DNA from: Pithys albifrons albifrons
Lineage: Eukaryota > Chordata > Aves > Passeriformes > Thamnophilidae
DNA length: 64,000 nt
Assembly: GCF_047495875.1 (NCBI RefSeq)
Contig: NC_092463.1
Span: 23,301,224-23,365,223 of the forward strand
Direction: 5' to 3'
A model generated the notes under the pieces. It was not told the DNA's origin, made no database searches, and saw nothing but the letters and a program-made list of their open reading frames with translations. This document shows, piece by piece, positions 50,188 to 60,572 of this stretch. Each line of letters opens with the position of its first letter. Position 1 is the stretch's first letter. Made by a program: the position numbers and the translations under genes.

Positions 50188-53100
50188 TGAAGGTGCAGTT
50201 TAAATATCTCATGTTTTATTGGTATTCAGTTTCTTCCCACTGTGCTCCTACTGGGGCCTGCAGCTTGTTAGCCAGAACTCACCCTGTACTTACTGCAGCC
50301 CATAGAACCTCAGAGCCTTCCTTCTGGGCTTCCCAAGTTCAGCTTCTTTCCTTGCACAGCCATTTCATACAATTAGCTGAGTAAGTGTCTAGCTGCCTCT
50401 TAAAGCCAGCTTGACTTTTGGCCTTACTAAATCCATTGATGGGCCTTCACAGAGCATCAATGCATTCAGCATTAGAAACCTGACAAATCCTAGCCTCAGT
50501 GTATGCATGGCTAGTTTATACTTGTTGGTTCTTGTGCCAGCATTGTCCTTTATCTTTAAATAGCTTTTTCCTTCTCCCTGTGCGTTCACCCCCTGAAGTA
50601 TTTATTTATAGATTGCAATTATATATTCCTTTGCTGGGCTAAACAAGCCAGGCTCCTTAGTTAATCATGCTCTGGTGAATGATGCAAGGCTAAGCATCGT
50701 GGATGCCCAAAATCTGCCTCAGTCAGGGCTAAAAGGACACACCTAATTTTTACCAGAGCTGGTTCTAGCTGCCCTCCTACTTAATGGGAAGTTTCTTAGT
50801 TCAAGCTGTGATCAAGTCTTCAGTGGCCAGTCCTCCATTTTATCTTTAAGGTAAGGCAGATGTGGGATGCCTTTGATGCACCCTGTTCCATCCAGCTTGA
50901 CATATCCAAGCAGCCGGGTAATCCACACTACATTAATCACACTGGGGTTTGTTTTTAAAGTAGAATTAAGAAGTGAAAAATACAGGAACCTCAGTTGCTT
51001 GCTTGTTCAAAACATGTTCAGGCAGACACAGGAAATGTGTGAGAGGCAACAGGACTGCAACAGCTCTGGGAGATGGACTGGAGGAGTTAACAGGGCTTTT
51101 CCATCTCTAGACTGTAGGACTGTTGTACTTCATCATTTCTATAGCATCATAAATTAGACGGCACTTTGCAAGCACAGAAGCAGTTCTTGCTTCCCTGAAG
51201 TCTATAGCACGACTCTCAGGACAGGGTGCCTGGCCGAGGCATGCTCTTCCTCAGAGAGGCTGCCACTGTGAATATCATGCCTACAGGACTATGAGGCAAT
51301 ACTGGCCCATTGTCCTGTTGGGAATGACAGTAAAAGAGATGGGGAAGGCAGAGGACTTTTTCCCCAGCTCGCCTGTATCACAGCTGGACTTCTCATCTCT
51401 CCACAGCCTGTTTTAGCATTGCCTGGATGGAGAATAGGCTTCTTGGGGTTTTGATTCAGTCTGGCTGTCCTCCAGCAATATCCACAGTACTCCCTCCCCT
51501 CCCATATGCTCTCCATTAGTATCCTCCTGTCTGCTGAATAAGGAAAGAATAACTCTCCCAGCCCCAGCCAGAGCCCCTGAGCCAGGGGAGTTCATCAGTC
51601 AGACTGGTTTCTCCTGAACCCAGAATAGGCCTCGTTAATGGGCCAGGAGGGGATTTTATTTTGCCTTCAGCTAGTGGCTGCCCTGAGCCAGGAGCAGAGT
51701 CAAGTTACTGTGTCCGGGAATCTCAGCTATTCCAAGAGTAGGAGCAAGTGAGCTGCTGACTCAGGAGGTTTCCTAGTGTTTTCAAACAGGGCTCAGTCCT
51801 GTCAAAGCAAAGTGAACTGTTGGTCTTGCTTTTTTCTAGCCCCAGGACAGGCATTAACAAAAGTCACAGCCTACTGGAAAAGGTTGTGGATCTGGAGCAG
51901 GACTGTGGATCACATTCTTTTCTGGCATGGACAGAGGTCCTTGCAAAGACTCATATTAGTCCTTCACCTCTTTTTACTTCTCTCCTTGGAGGGCTGTTTA
52001 GTATAGTACAGACGTCCGCAAGCTATGAGGCAGCTCAGCTTTATTTGTACCATTTTCTAAAAGGGAAGATAAAATCAGAGGGAGAAACAGACTTGTGAGG
52101 CAAAGTGTTTAATGGCAAATCAGTGTTAAAGGGGAAACTTATGTTCAGGAACCTTGTTGTCACCCAGAGACCACCTTGCTTCTGTGTTGTGCAGGGATGC
52201 AGGAGGGTCTCTCCTGTGTGGCTAAATTGTCTTTTAGACTTCCCAGAGCCTGGAATGAAGTTTAACCCTGTGTCTGGGACAAGCTGTCACACTGAGTTCA
52301 GAATTCTTGTCCTCATTTCAAGTCTGCCTACATGTTCTTATCTCTTCTAAAGGAACCAATTTCTAGAGGTTAGCAGAGAAGACAAGTCTGCTAAAGCAGC
52401 CCCCTGCATTAACCCCTCATAAAGTGGTGTGTACTCCTTTGCACAGAGACTGAAGTCATTGGAGAGCATATGTTTCCAAGTTTGCAACCTCCCATCTCCC
52501 AGCACCACTGTGACTCCAGCCACCCTGTTGTAACTTGTCTCCTCTCAGCACCTGTCAGCAGAAAGAGTCTCGGTTCTCTTCTCTGAGGTCATGTTAGTCC
52601 TTTCTTCTTCACAGCCTCTCTCTGTGGGCCACATTTTCTTGCTGTCCTATTCCATTCTTCAAACCCACTTCAACAAGGAATACCAGCCTCATATGTAAAA
52701 AGCAGTTGGGTGCAAGCCAGTCTTTGTAAAACAGAAGGTTTGTTCTGCCTGGAGCTATTGGCATGCCTATCCCAGCCACATCTCCTAAGACTAGGATCTC
52801 ATACAGGGGCAAAGACAGGTAAGAGCTTCTCTTACTTGCCTTCAGCCTTGAAGATATGAAGGTCTCCGGTTTGAGAAGCTAAGAAGCTCTTGGTTTGTGG
52901 CCCAAGTGCCACCTGTCTCTGTAGGCCAGATGGGTAGAATACCTCTCTTAGTTGTCTTTTTTGAAGGACTTACTATCTCTTTAGAGGTGCCCAACACCAC
53001 AACAGTGGTGAGCTGCAGCCTAAGGCTCTGGCCCACTTACCTTTGGTGTACTATTTGTTTTAGGTCAGGAGGCCCACAGATGGTGCCTGAGAGTTGTGAT

Positions 53101-55437
53101 GAGTACAGGGAAACAGCCATGGAGGAAGAGCATGCTCCAGAATGTTTTATATTCTGGAAAAATGACAAGTCATTTTTCTTCATCATTTCTAAACACACCA
53201 TTTGGCTTAGGAGAGGAGTCCCATCTACAGAGTTTGTCCATTGAACAATGACCCCAAGAAATCTCGGTGTCTTCCTCCAAAAATCTTTGAATCACAGGGG
53301 ACTTAACTGTTTTATTTCAGCATACCAGGGCATGAATCAAGTATGTGGGATTGGAATACAGTAAAAATGAAGTGTGGAGAGCAATGTCTATTGAAGCAGA
53401 TTTCATTTCATCTGCTTGCTATATATGAGACAATGCTCCCTGTAAAAAAGGCAGGACAAACCTGCTCTGATAAATATGACCAGATGAAAAAACTCATAAC
53501 AGTCTGTCATCTAGTTCAGTGAGTCACATGTGGTATCTCTAGAAAGCTGGTAACACCCCAGAAGTCACTAACAATATATATTTAACTGAAGTCTGGTCTC
53601 ATATTTAATAGCAACTCCAACTGGGCTTGCATGTCAATCTAGAGAAGGGTGTGGAATGCCAACATGGGCCTGAACAGATACTAATAACCCTTTAGTATCC
53701 ATGATGACTAAACTTAGCAGAGCAGTTGTATTTGTAGCAAAGACTTATGTAAGCACCGTGATCGAAATGTGATAAACAGGACACCATGCCACAGTTGCAT
53801 TGGATGGCTTCCATCTGAGGGTATCATTCAGAAGAAGCTATGAGCTACAAATGATCAGCTTCAGAGACAAAGACTGTCTTGCAGGTTTCTGGATAAACAC
53901 AGTTAAACTCCAGGATGATCTATCTCCTCAGAGAGAAGGACCCAAAATGCTGCAGTGTTTCAGCCAGCCAGAACAGCAGTTGCTGTGTGATATGAAGTAT
54001 TTAAGCACACATGGGCTTTGTGGTGTTTCTTGCCAATCTGCAAAGTAGCAGGGTGGTGACTTGTAGTGTCAGGAGTTGGGTGAAGGAGAGGAGTTCCCAG
54101 TGGGCATAACCTAATTGCTGTCCTATATGGGCTGAAAGGCTATGGGGAGACTTGAAATGTCAAACTGTCCCTTCCAATAAAATAAATAAATGTATCTGCA
54201 CCATCTTTATCTCTCAGATGGTCCTGCACCTGCTTCTTCTCTAGTTATACACCTGAGCTAACAGAAATACTCTCCAAGTTGCTCAACTTGCTCCAGCTGA
54301 GCAGACCAGGGGCTGTGATCGGAGGAGTACAGCATATAAGGACTGTGCCCACAAACTGCTCTTTCCTCTGGAAGGCTTCTCCCTCATGTGCAGAGGTGAC
54401 TCCTGGTAAGGCAGTCACCCAGCTGCTTCAGATGATGTACATGTTCCCACTTGACTCTCTCCTGGAAAACCTCATGTCTTCTTAAGGCTTGTTCATGAGT
54501 ATTGTTCACACCCATCTATATCCATACACATAAACAACATGATAGCACATTAATACAGTTGTGACCTATGATAATGGCAATGAAACATGAAAGCTTCTCT
54601 CCGTGTCCTTGTTTTTCTGGTTTGAAAGAGCAGGGTGTGAGTCCCCGAGTGGATGGGAAAGGGCTTGGTGCTCTCTCTGCCAGCTTAGCAGCCCTACTAC
54701 AGCACTGGCAAGGCAGAAGCACTACAACTGCTTGTATGCAAATCAAGAGCTTCAGGTCACTTCTGACCCGAGGAGGCATTTAGTGTCACTAGTAATTGTT
54801 ACTTCCTTGGACAAAACAAACAAAAATACCCGTTGCACCAGAGGAATCACCTGCTGTGGTTTACCCGAGGGGAAAGGAGTGAGCACTGATGGCCAGGCTG
54901 ATGTTGCTTTGTGCCTTTTGGGTGATTAGAGACATTCGAAATGTTTTCAGACAGTACATAAGCCAGTTTTTCTCTTTTGTATGTGAACTCCACACTAATC
55001 GTGGTGACTGTCTAAGTGACAGTCTCGTGGAAGGAAATAAATAGGAGTGCTTACAGGGGTGTAACTTGAAGTGCATAGAAGATGGACATGCAGATGTCCC
55101 TGGGTGGAAGGGGCTGGGACTGTGGAGGGGGAATGACCCACTGAAGGTGACGAATCTCTAAGGGCACAAACCAATCCCCAAAGCGTTTTGCAAATGGCTT
55201 CCCATGCTCTAAACACAACGAGCTTTCAAAAGCGAAAGGAGGCAAATGCCGTTTGCAGAAAAGCCAGGACTTTTTTGCCTTGTTTCAGGCAGGACCAGCT
55301 GCGTTCCAAACCCGTGACTGCAACAGCCATGACCCCTCCGAAGGGAAATCTGAGCCCGCGAGCAGTTGTGCTTGGAGAAGGCCGCGTTCTCACGTTTCTC
55401 TGTTTTGTTTTGGAGCCTCAGACAAGTAGTGGGCTTG
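50185..55437. other. Unique non-coding DNA
   Basis: No gene is recognised. An 82-codon plus frame (53800-54048) and a 115-codon frame (52897-53244) lack known domains. AT-rich AATAAA-type runs occur near 54177-54190. Confidence 0.5.
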
Positions 55438-55492
55438 CTTTTTTTCCTTCCTTTCTTCTCTTACTTTCTTTCTCTCATTTTTTTTCCTCTGA
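55438..55492. repeat. Polypyrimidine (T/C) tract
   Basis: An almost uninterrupted run of T and C with two T8 tracts, lying just 5' of the CpG island at 55.57 kb. Confidence 0.85.
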
Positions 55493-55569
55493 ACGTATTT
55501 CCACAGCCTCAAGGAAGGAATTAAAAAAAAAAGGTTCTGGCATGGAAACAAGTATGTTTCAAATTACAG

Positions 55570-56200
55570 AAAGGATGTGAAAGGTTCAAGAATTTGAGCC
55601 CTGGCTCCGCCTGTCTGTCTCCACCCCTCAGCCCCCACTCTCGCCGAAAGTCGCATTGTGGCTTTTCCACTGGGCCGCACAAGGTGGGACGGGAGCATCG
55701 CGCCGGCCCGATGCGGGGACCGGGCACAGAGTGGCCTTGGCGCGGCTTGGGCGCTGCGCCAGCTCGGCCCGGCCCGCACCCCGCCCGCCTCGCCGGCTGC
55801 TGCCTGCCCGAGTTTCCAAGGCTTCCAAACACCCTCTTCCCAGCTCGCTGTGTGTTTTGAGCTCGGGTTTTTTGTCTCCTAGGGTGTGCATGTGTGCCTG
55901 GGTGTGCGCAGGACTTTTTCCTTCCAGTGGTTTAGCTTAGTTCCAAGGAATGTGCCGAAGACACACTTTTGAGGGCGGAGCGCCCTCTGCTCGGTGGGAA
56001 GGGGGGAAAAGCAGGGAAAGGTGCAGCTCTCGGGTAGACAAGCAAGTTTCCTGCTTCTGCTAAGGCGTAGACGCTTGAACACAGGGGCCGGTGCATGGAC
56101 ACATCCATGCCCTCGCGGTGACACCCAAGCGCTGCACAGCGCCCTCCGACTCCTACTGCCCTGCTTGAGTCCTCAGTACACGGACCCGGTGTACCTGCCT
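55570..56200. promoter_or_regulatory. CpG island with CTCF-like motif
   Basis: CpG density and GC content are high, strongest at 55640-55800 (GCGCCGGCCC, GGCGCGGCTTGG), with a second CpG-rich part at 55970-56160. The flanks are CpG-poor. GAGCGCCCTCTGCTCGG (55978-55994) resembles the CTCF core in reverse orientation. I find no clear splice donor or coding start. It could be a promoter for an unseen transcript, an insulator or an orphan island. The 70-103-codon frames across it on both strands follow from GC bias. Confidence 0.65.
55978..55994 (-). promoter_or_regulatory. CTCF-like motif
   Basis: The core GCGCCCTCTGCT matches the reverse-strand CTCF consensus (GCGCCCYCTGSTGG) up to its last bases, where TCGG replaces TGG. 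A single, moderately good match within an island. Confidence 0.45.
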
Positions 56201-59200
56201 CCCATAAAGATGAGGTGGGGAGAAACCACTGGCAAAGAGGAGTTGAAGTGGCTTGATTAGATCTGGTCTTAGTCCCTTATGAAAGATCATATCCTGGAGA
56301 CCACCTCCATCACATGACCACTCTATCCTATGACCCAAAATGCAAACACAGACCATCAAGGAATGCACATGCTCAGTTTCCTGAAAGGAGGCAGTGAGTA
56401 AGGTTACAGGGCAGGACATTATTTTCTTGTCCTGCTGTAACATGATGCCCCTTCCCATGAGGCTGTGAAAGCTGCCGTATTCGTCCCTTGGGAGATGCGC
56501 AGCTAACAGCAGGCCAGTGGAGTAACTAAGGTCTTCATGAAATGTCTGGAAGAGAGAAGGGTACCAGAGCAATCTGTCCACTCTGTGACATGTGTCTGGC
56601 TGCCATCTCAGCAGCCTACATGAAAGAGTGTGACAAGGAACAAATTATGGATTGATTACATTTCTGGTAGGCTAAATTCAGAATACAATCCTTTGGCTGG
56701 GCTCTCTGGATTAAGAAACTATGAAATAGCTTCAGCATTGTGGATAGATAAGGACTCACCCACTTAAGAAGAAAAGAACAACTGTAACATAAATCTTCAG
56801 GAACTGAAATGTCCACTGTGATCTTGACCTTTTCCAGCGTCTTGTAAAAACCATTAGCACCAGTCAATTGACTCAAATCTGACACTTCACAATGAAAAAA
56901 TTAAATTTTGTCCTTGCATATTTTCACTCCATCATCTCTTCATATCCTGTAACATTGCTGTGACAGATTCAGGTGAGGGACTTAAGCATCTCAGTTACAC
57001 TGACCAGTACCTGGGCATACTCCCAATCCCATGCTTGATTTTGTGCATGGCTGCAAGATGCCCCTTTGCATAAGGTGCATGTCCACTGACATATACTGCA
57101 CACCTTTTGTTATGCTGATTATATGGATGGGAGGCTTCTGGAACAAAGAACTATTGGTCTTAAAGAGGAAGACTAGTATCAATGTACCCACTTCAGCAGT
57201 CCATGAGATTTCTCCTTTGAAAGTAAAGCCAAAAACCTGCAGGTCAGTTCAGCTAGACAGATCAAAGATCTTCAATGTGAACAAGCTGAGATGGTTTGAC
57301 CTATTAGTCTTTATACTTACTCTGAGATTTCCAGAGATTCAAATTAGTGGGCTTTTATAATGCAATGATATGTTGTCCTAAATGTTGCGGTGATGCTTAG
57401 GAAATCAGTCTGAATTGTGTCTCATTCTGCTGGATGGGATCCATTACAAAAAGATGATTTCCCTTGCAAGGGATCGAAAGGTTCATCTAAACTCGCTAAC
57501 ACATTAAATACTCTGGTGCGCATGCTGTGTTTTCAAAACATGTTACTTAGACAGTGTTTTCTTTCTAATACTGAAGAATTCTGACAATGTCGCTTGGCTG
57601 TGTCACTCCATGAGCTAAGGAAGACACAGAGGTAGTGTTTAGCCAGCTTTCTGCACTGCTGGCAGGCTGAATCCTGAGGTATGTTAGATGAGTCTCAGAG
57701 CTGCCTTAATTTATGCTAGTCAAACCATTTCCTTCTGCGCCATTTCACAGGTGCAGGATCAGCAGAGAAATTCATGTTCCACTTCCCGCCCGCCCGTGCT
57801 CAGTGTCTGCCACAGTTTATCCCTGAATTCCCAGCAAGGGGACAAATGCTGCCACCAAGCTTAAAAATGCTTTATTGATCTGAGAATGCTCAGAGACACT
57901 CTGCACAATAAAACTGCAGCTATATCCCTCCATCACACTGCTTGCATATGACTAAAATTTTCAATAACACTCCATTTTTGCTAGTATTTTAATTGCATCA
58001 GGCCACATAGTAAGACAGAAGGTTGCATCTAGTTCCTTCCCAGAGATTCATTCTCTTTTGATCTTGTGTTTGCAAAATAAATAATTTTTATTTATCAAGC
58101 CCTTCTGGAATAGAAATTTGGGCTTGAACTCATCAGCTGAAAGAAACCATCCAATCTCCCTGCAGGTTTTTCCTGGTGTAAAGGTACCATGTAGCTGCCA
58201 CATGATTGTTGAGCCTGGAGTTGAAGTGGACACTCAAATAAACAAAAGCCACACTTGCTGCAGGCCAGTTTCCAACTCTATTTCATTTGTTGTTTTTTAC
58301 AGAAGATTTTTGATGGCTGTAGCTAATCTAAGGGCAATAATTGGACCAATCAGCTTAGTTAGGCAGCTGATTCTGTGAATAGTAATGCATGACTAATACA
58401 CAACAGCTCTGCATGAGATAAGATCCATGTGTAACATATGCAGCACAAACCCAAGACACTGTGGGAAGAAAAGACAAAGATAACGAACAGTATATATTTA
58501 TGTGCTACTTCTCTACTCCAAAGTGCACCCTTTTCTGCAGAACAAAAGCGTTGTAGGGGACAGTGAAGCAGGACCTTCGCTCTCTGCTGTCAGGTACCCC
58601 AAAATCCCATTGTTCTCTCTTTCTTGTTGTTTCAGTCTGGAAACAAGTGAGAAATTTCTCACTGTTGATCCAGTTTAACTGACTATAGAGCATCTGCCTG
58701 CTGATAAGCCAAGATCCTTATTTTAAACGAAAATCTGGGATGCTATAAATCTTGTTTTCTGCTATGTAACAATAGTTGCAGGTCATGTAAAGAAAAACTA
58801 CTCATTTTTTTGCAAAATATAAAATCATTAGGTGTTCCCAAATCCCTGGCCTTAATACTGAGCCTGCATATGTTAGTTTTCATTTTATGCCTCCTATGCT
58901 TAAAAACAAAACACAAAACAAACAAACAAAAACAAAGTTGGTGAACACTTGGTCAACAGACTTGGAGCCACTGAAGAACATCCTAGAAGATGGCCTGTTT
59001 TAAACAACATCCCCCTCCAGAAATGCCAAGACTCAGGTCTGTGAATCAGATCCAGTAAGTTCAATGAGTCCAAGAGTCTTAGTGCTGTCCTACGGCAGTG
59101 ACAGCTCTCTGTACACATGGCTCATGTAGGCCAACAAGCAATGCCAGAGTTGTCACACATAGTTGTCGTATGGACCAGTTGTCAGGTATCTCCAGTCCTC

Positions 59201-59373
59201 CCTCAATTACCAGTGCAGCGAGTGCAACACAAAATGTGCCACAGCCGCTGCTCAATGATGCACTGGTGTCTGGAGCAGGATGCTGGAGGAATGTTGTACA
59301 ACTGTTAAAATGATGCCCCCGCTGATAGTTCTTCACAGGAAAGCAGCAATGAAGTAGTTGTGGAAAGAGCAGC
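56201..59373. other. Unique non-coding DNA
   Basis: No gene is recognised. A 142-codon minus frame (56153-56581) overlaps the island edge and is unrecognised. A CAAA-rich run lies at 58901-58937. Confidence 0.5.
58901..58937. repeat. (CAAA)n-like low-complexity run
   Basis: AC- and A-rich run with several tandem CAAA units and a few interruptions. Confidence 0.8.
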
Positions 59374-59694
59374 TCTTGTGAGACCCCAGCTGGGGTCCAC
59401 AGCACACGAAGGACATGGACCTGTTGATGCAAGTTCAAAGGAAGGCCACCAAGATGATTAGAGGGATGGAGCACCTCTTCTGTGAGGAAAGGCTGAAAGA
59501 ATTGGGTTTGTTCAGTCTGAAGAAGAGAAGGTATCAGGGTGACCTAATTGTGACCTTCCAGCACCTGAAGGGAGGCTGGAGAGGGACTTTTTATGTAGTG
59601 ATGGAACAAGGGGGGATGATTTCAAACAGAGAATAGGTTTAGATTGGACATTAGTAAAAAATTCTTTACTGTAAGGATGGTGGGGCACTGGAAC
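59374..59694 (+). mobile_element. CR1 LINE fragment, truncated at both ends
   Basis: From CTTGTGAGACCCCAGCTGG through 'ccaccaagatgattagagggatggagcacctc', 'aggaaaggctgaaagaattgggtttgttcag' and 'ttctttactgtaaggatggtggggcactgg' the sequence follows the sense strand of CR1 ORF2. Part of the region after the first block seems deleted. The recognisable similarity stops at 'gcactggaac' (about 59694), before the CR1 3' UTR and terminal repeats, so the 3' end has been lost. That is unusual, because most CR1 copies keep the 3' end. GC-rich DNA follows directly. Confidence 0.85.
59415..59636 (+). pseudogene. CR1 ORF2 C-terminal region remnant
   Basis: The 73-codon frame within the CR1 fragment contains [20 protein letters not shown] and [19 protein letters not shown], the conserved stretch downstream of the reverse transcriptase in CR1 ORF2. 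The reading frame ends at a stop in the element, and the catalytic domains and the true C-terminus are missing. It is a transposon relic, not a host gene. Confidence 0.82.
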
Positions 59695-59715
59695 GGGGGC
59701 GAGATAATGTTTAAG

Positions 59716-59990
59716 GTCTTTCCCAAGCCCGGCCGCTCGTTGACTGCACGAGCAGCGGGTTGGAAGATGTGCGGGGCTGGGGCGGGCCGGGCCGGGCAGC
59801 ACCGCCGGGGTTGCGCTGACACCTGGCGGCGGCGCGGGCAGCGCCGAGCGGGGCAGGGCGCGCCGGGCAGGGAGGGAGCGCAGGTGCGCAGTGATGGGCA
59901 CCTACATGGCACCGACCGCCCTCCCGCCCCTCCGAGCCCAGTGTCCAGCAGTACGGTCCTGCAGGTTCGGGGTGCGCTGCTGGGCTGGGC
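59716..59990. promoter_or_regulatory. CpG-rich block between CR1 and LTR
   Basis: A sharply bounded GC-rich, CpG-rich segment (for example GGGCGGGCCGGGCCGGGC and GGCGGCGGCGCGGGCAGC) starts right after CR1 similarity ends and stops where LTR similarity starts. It could be a small native CpG island into which the elements inserted, or GC-rich DNA carried with one of them. The 129-142-codon frames over it on both strands come from the composition. Confidence 0.55.
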
Positions 59991-60264
59991 TGCGGTAATT
60001 TCCTTCACAATGGCTAGTAGGCGGCTGTGTTTTGGATTTGTGCTGAACACATAATAGAGATTTTAAAATGATAATAGAGTGATGTTTTTGTCATTGCTAA
60101 GCAGGGCTTGCACAGAGCCAAGGCCTTTTCTGCTTTTCCTGCTTTTCGTACTGCCATGCTGATGAGGGGGTTGGGGTGCTTGGGAGGCTGAGAGGGCACA
60201 GAGCTGGGATGGGTGACCCAAACTGACCAAAGGGATATTCTATACCATACAACATCATGCTAAG

Positions 60265-60272
60265 TATATAAA
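60265..60272 (+). promoter_or_regulatory. LTR TATA box
   Basis: TATATAAA inside the solo LTR, in the position expected of the U3 core promoter. It could start a chimeric transcript running toward higher coordinates. Confidence 0.65.
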
Positions 60273-60454
60273 GTGTGAGGGAAGAAGGAAGAAGAGGGAG
60301 GATATTTGACGTGATGGCATTTGTCTTCCCAAGTCACCATTATGTGTATAGGGCCCTGCTCCCCTGGGGGTGGCTGTACACCTGCCTGCCCATGGGAAGC
60401 AGTGAATCAACTCTTTGTTTTATTTTGCTTGTGTGCACAGCTTTTGCTTTCCCT

Positions 60455-60460
60455 ATTAAA
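60455..60460 (+). terminator. LTR polyadenylation signal
   Basis: ATTAAA, the common variant poly-A hexamer, lies about 180 bp downstream of the TATA box, as expected for the end of the R region. Confidence 0.55.
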
Positions 60461-60572
60461 CTGTCTTTATCTCAACCAATGAGTTTTCCAGCTTTTATGC
60501 TTCCAATTCTCTCCCCAGTCCTGCTGGTGGGAGAGTGAGCGAGTGGCTGATGGCTGGGGTGAAGACATGACA

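Larger units (their letters stand above)
59991..60572 (+). mobile_element. Solo LTR of an avian endogenous retrovirus
   Basis: Recognisable blocks in LTR order: 'ggctgtgttttggatttgtgctgaacac', 'cttgcacagagccaaggccttttctgcttttc', 'gacccaaactgaccaaagggatattc', a TATA box (TATATAAA, 60265-60272), 'gcatttgtcttcccaag', an ATTAAA poly-A signal (60455-60460) and the end 'tggctggggtgaagacatgaca'. I recall this as a common LTR of ERVL/ERVK-like elements in songbirds and other Neoaves; the subfamily is not certain. No gag, pol or env lies beside it, so it is a solo LTR. The 5' limit is approximate and I found no clear target-site duplication. The LTR is silent as a coding unit but has intact-looking promoter and poly-A signals. 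Confidence 0.85.

Noticed and set aside
59512..60054. 129-142-codon frames over the CR1/CpG block
   Set aside because: They join CR1 sequence, GC-rich DNA and LTR sequence in one reading; composition explains them.
60275..60538. 87-codon frame as a gene
   Set aside because: It lies wholly inside the solo LTR, between its TATA box and 3' end, and is not a known retroviral or host protein.
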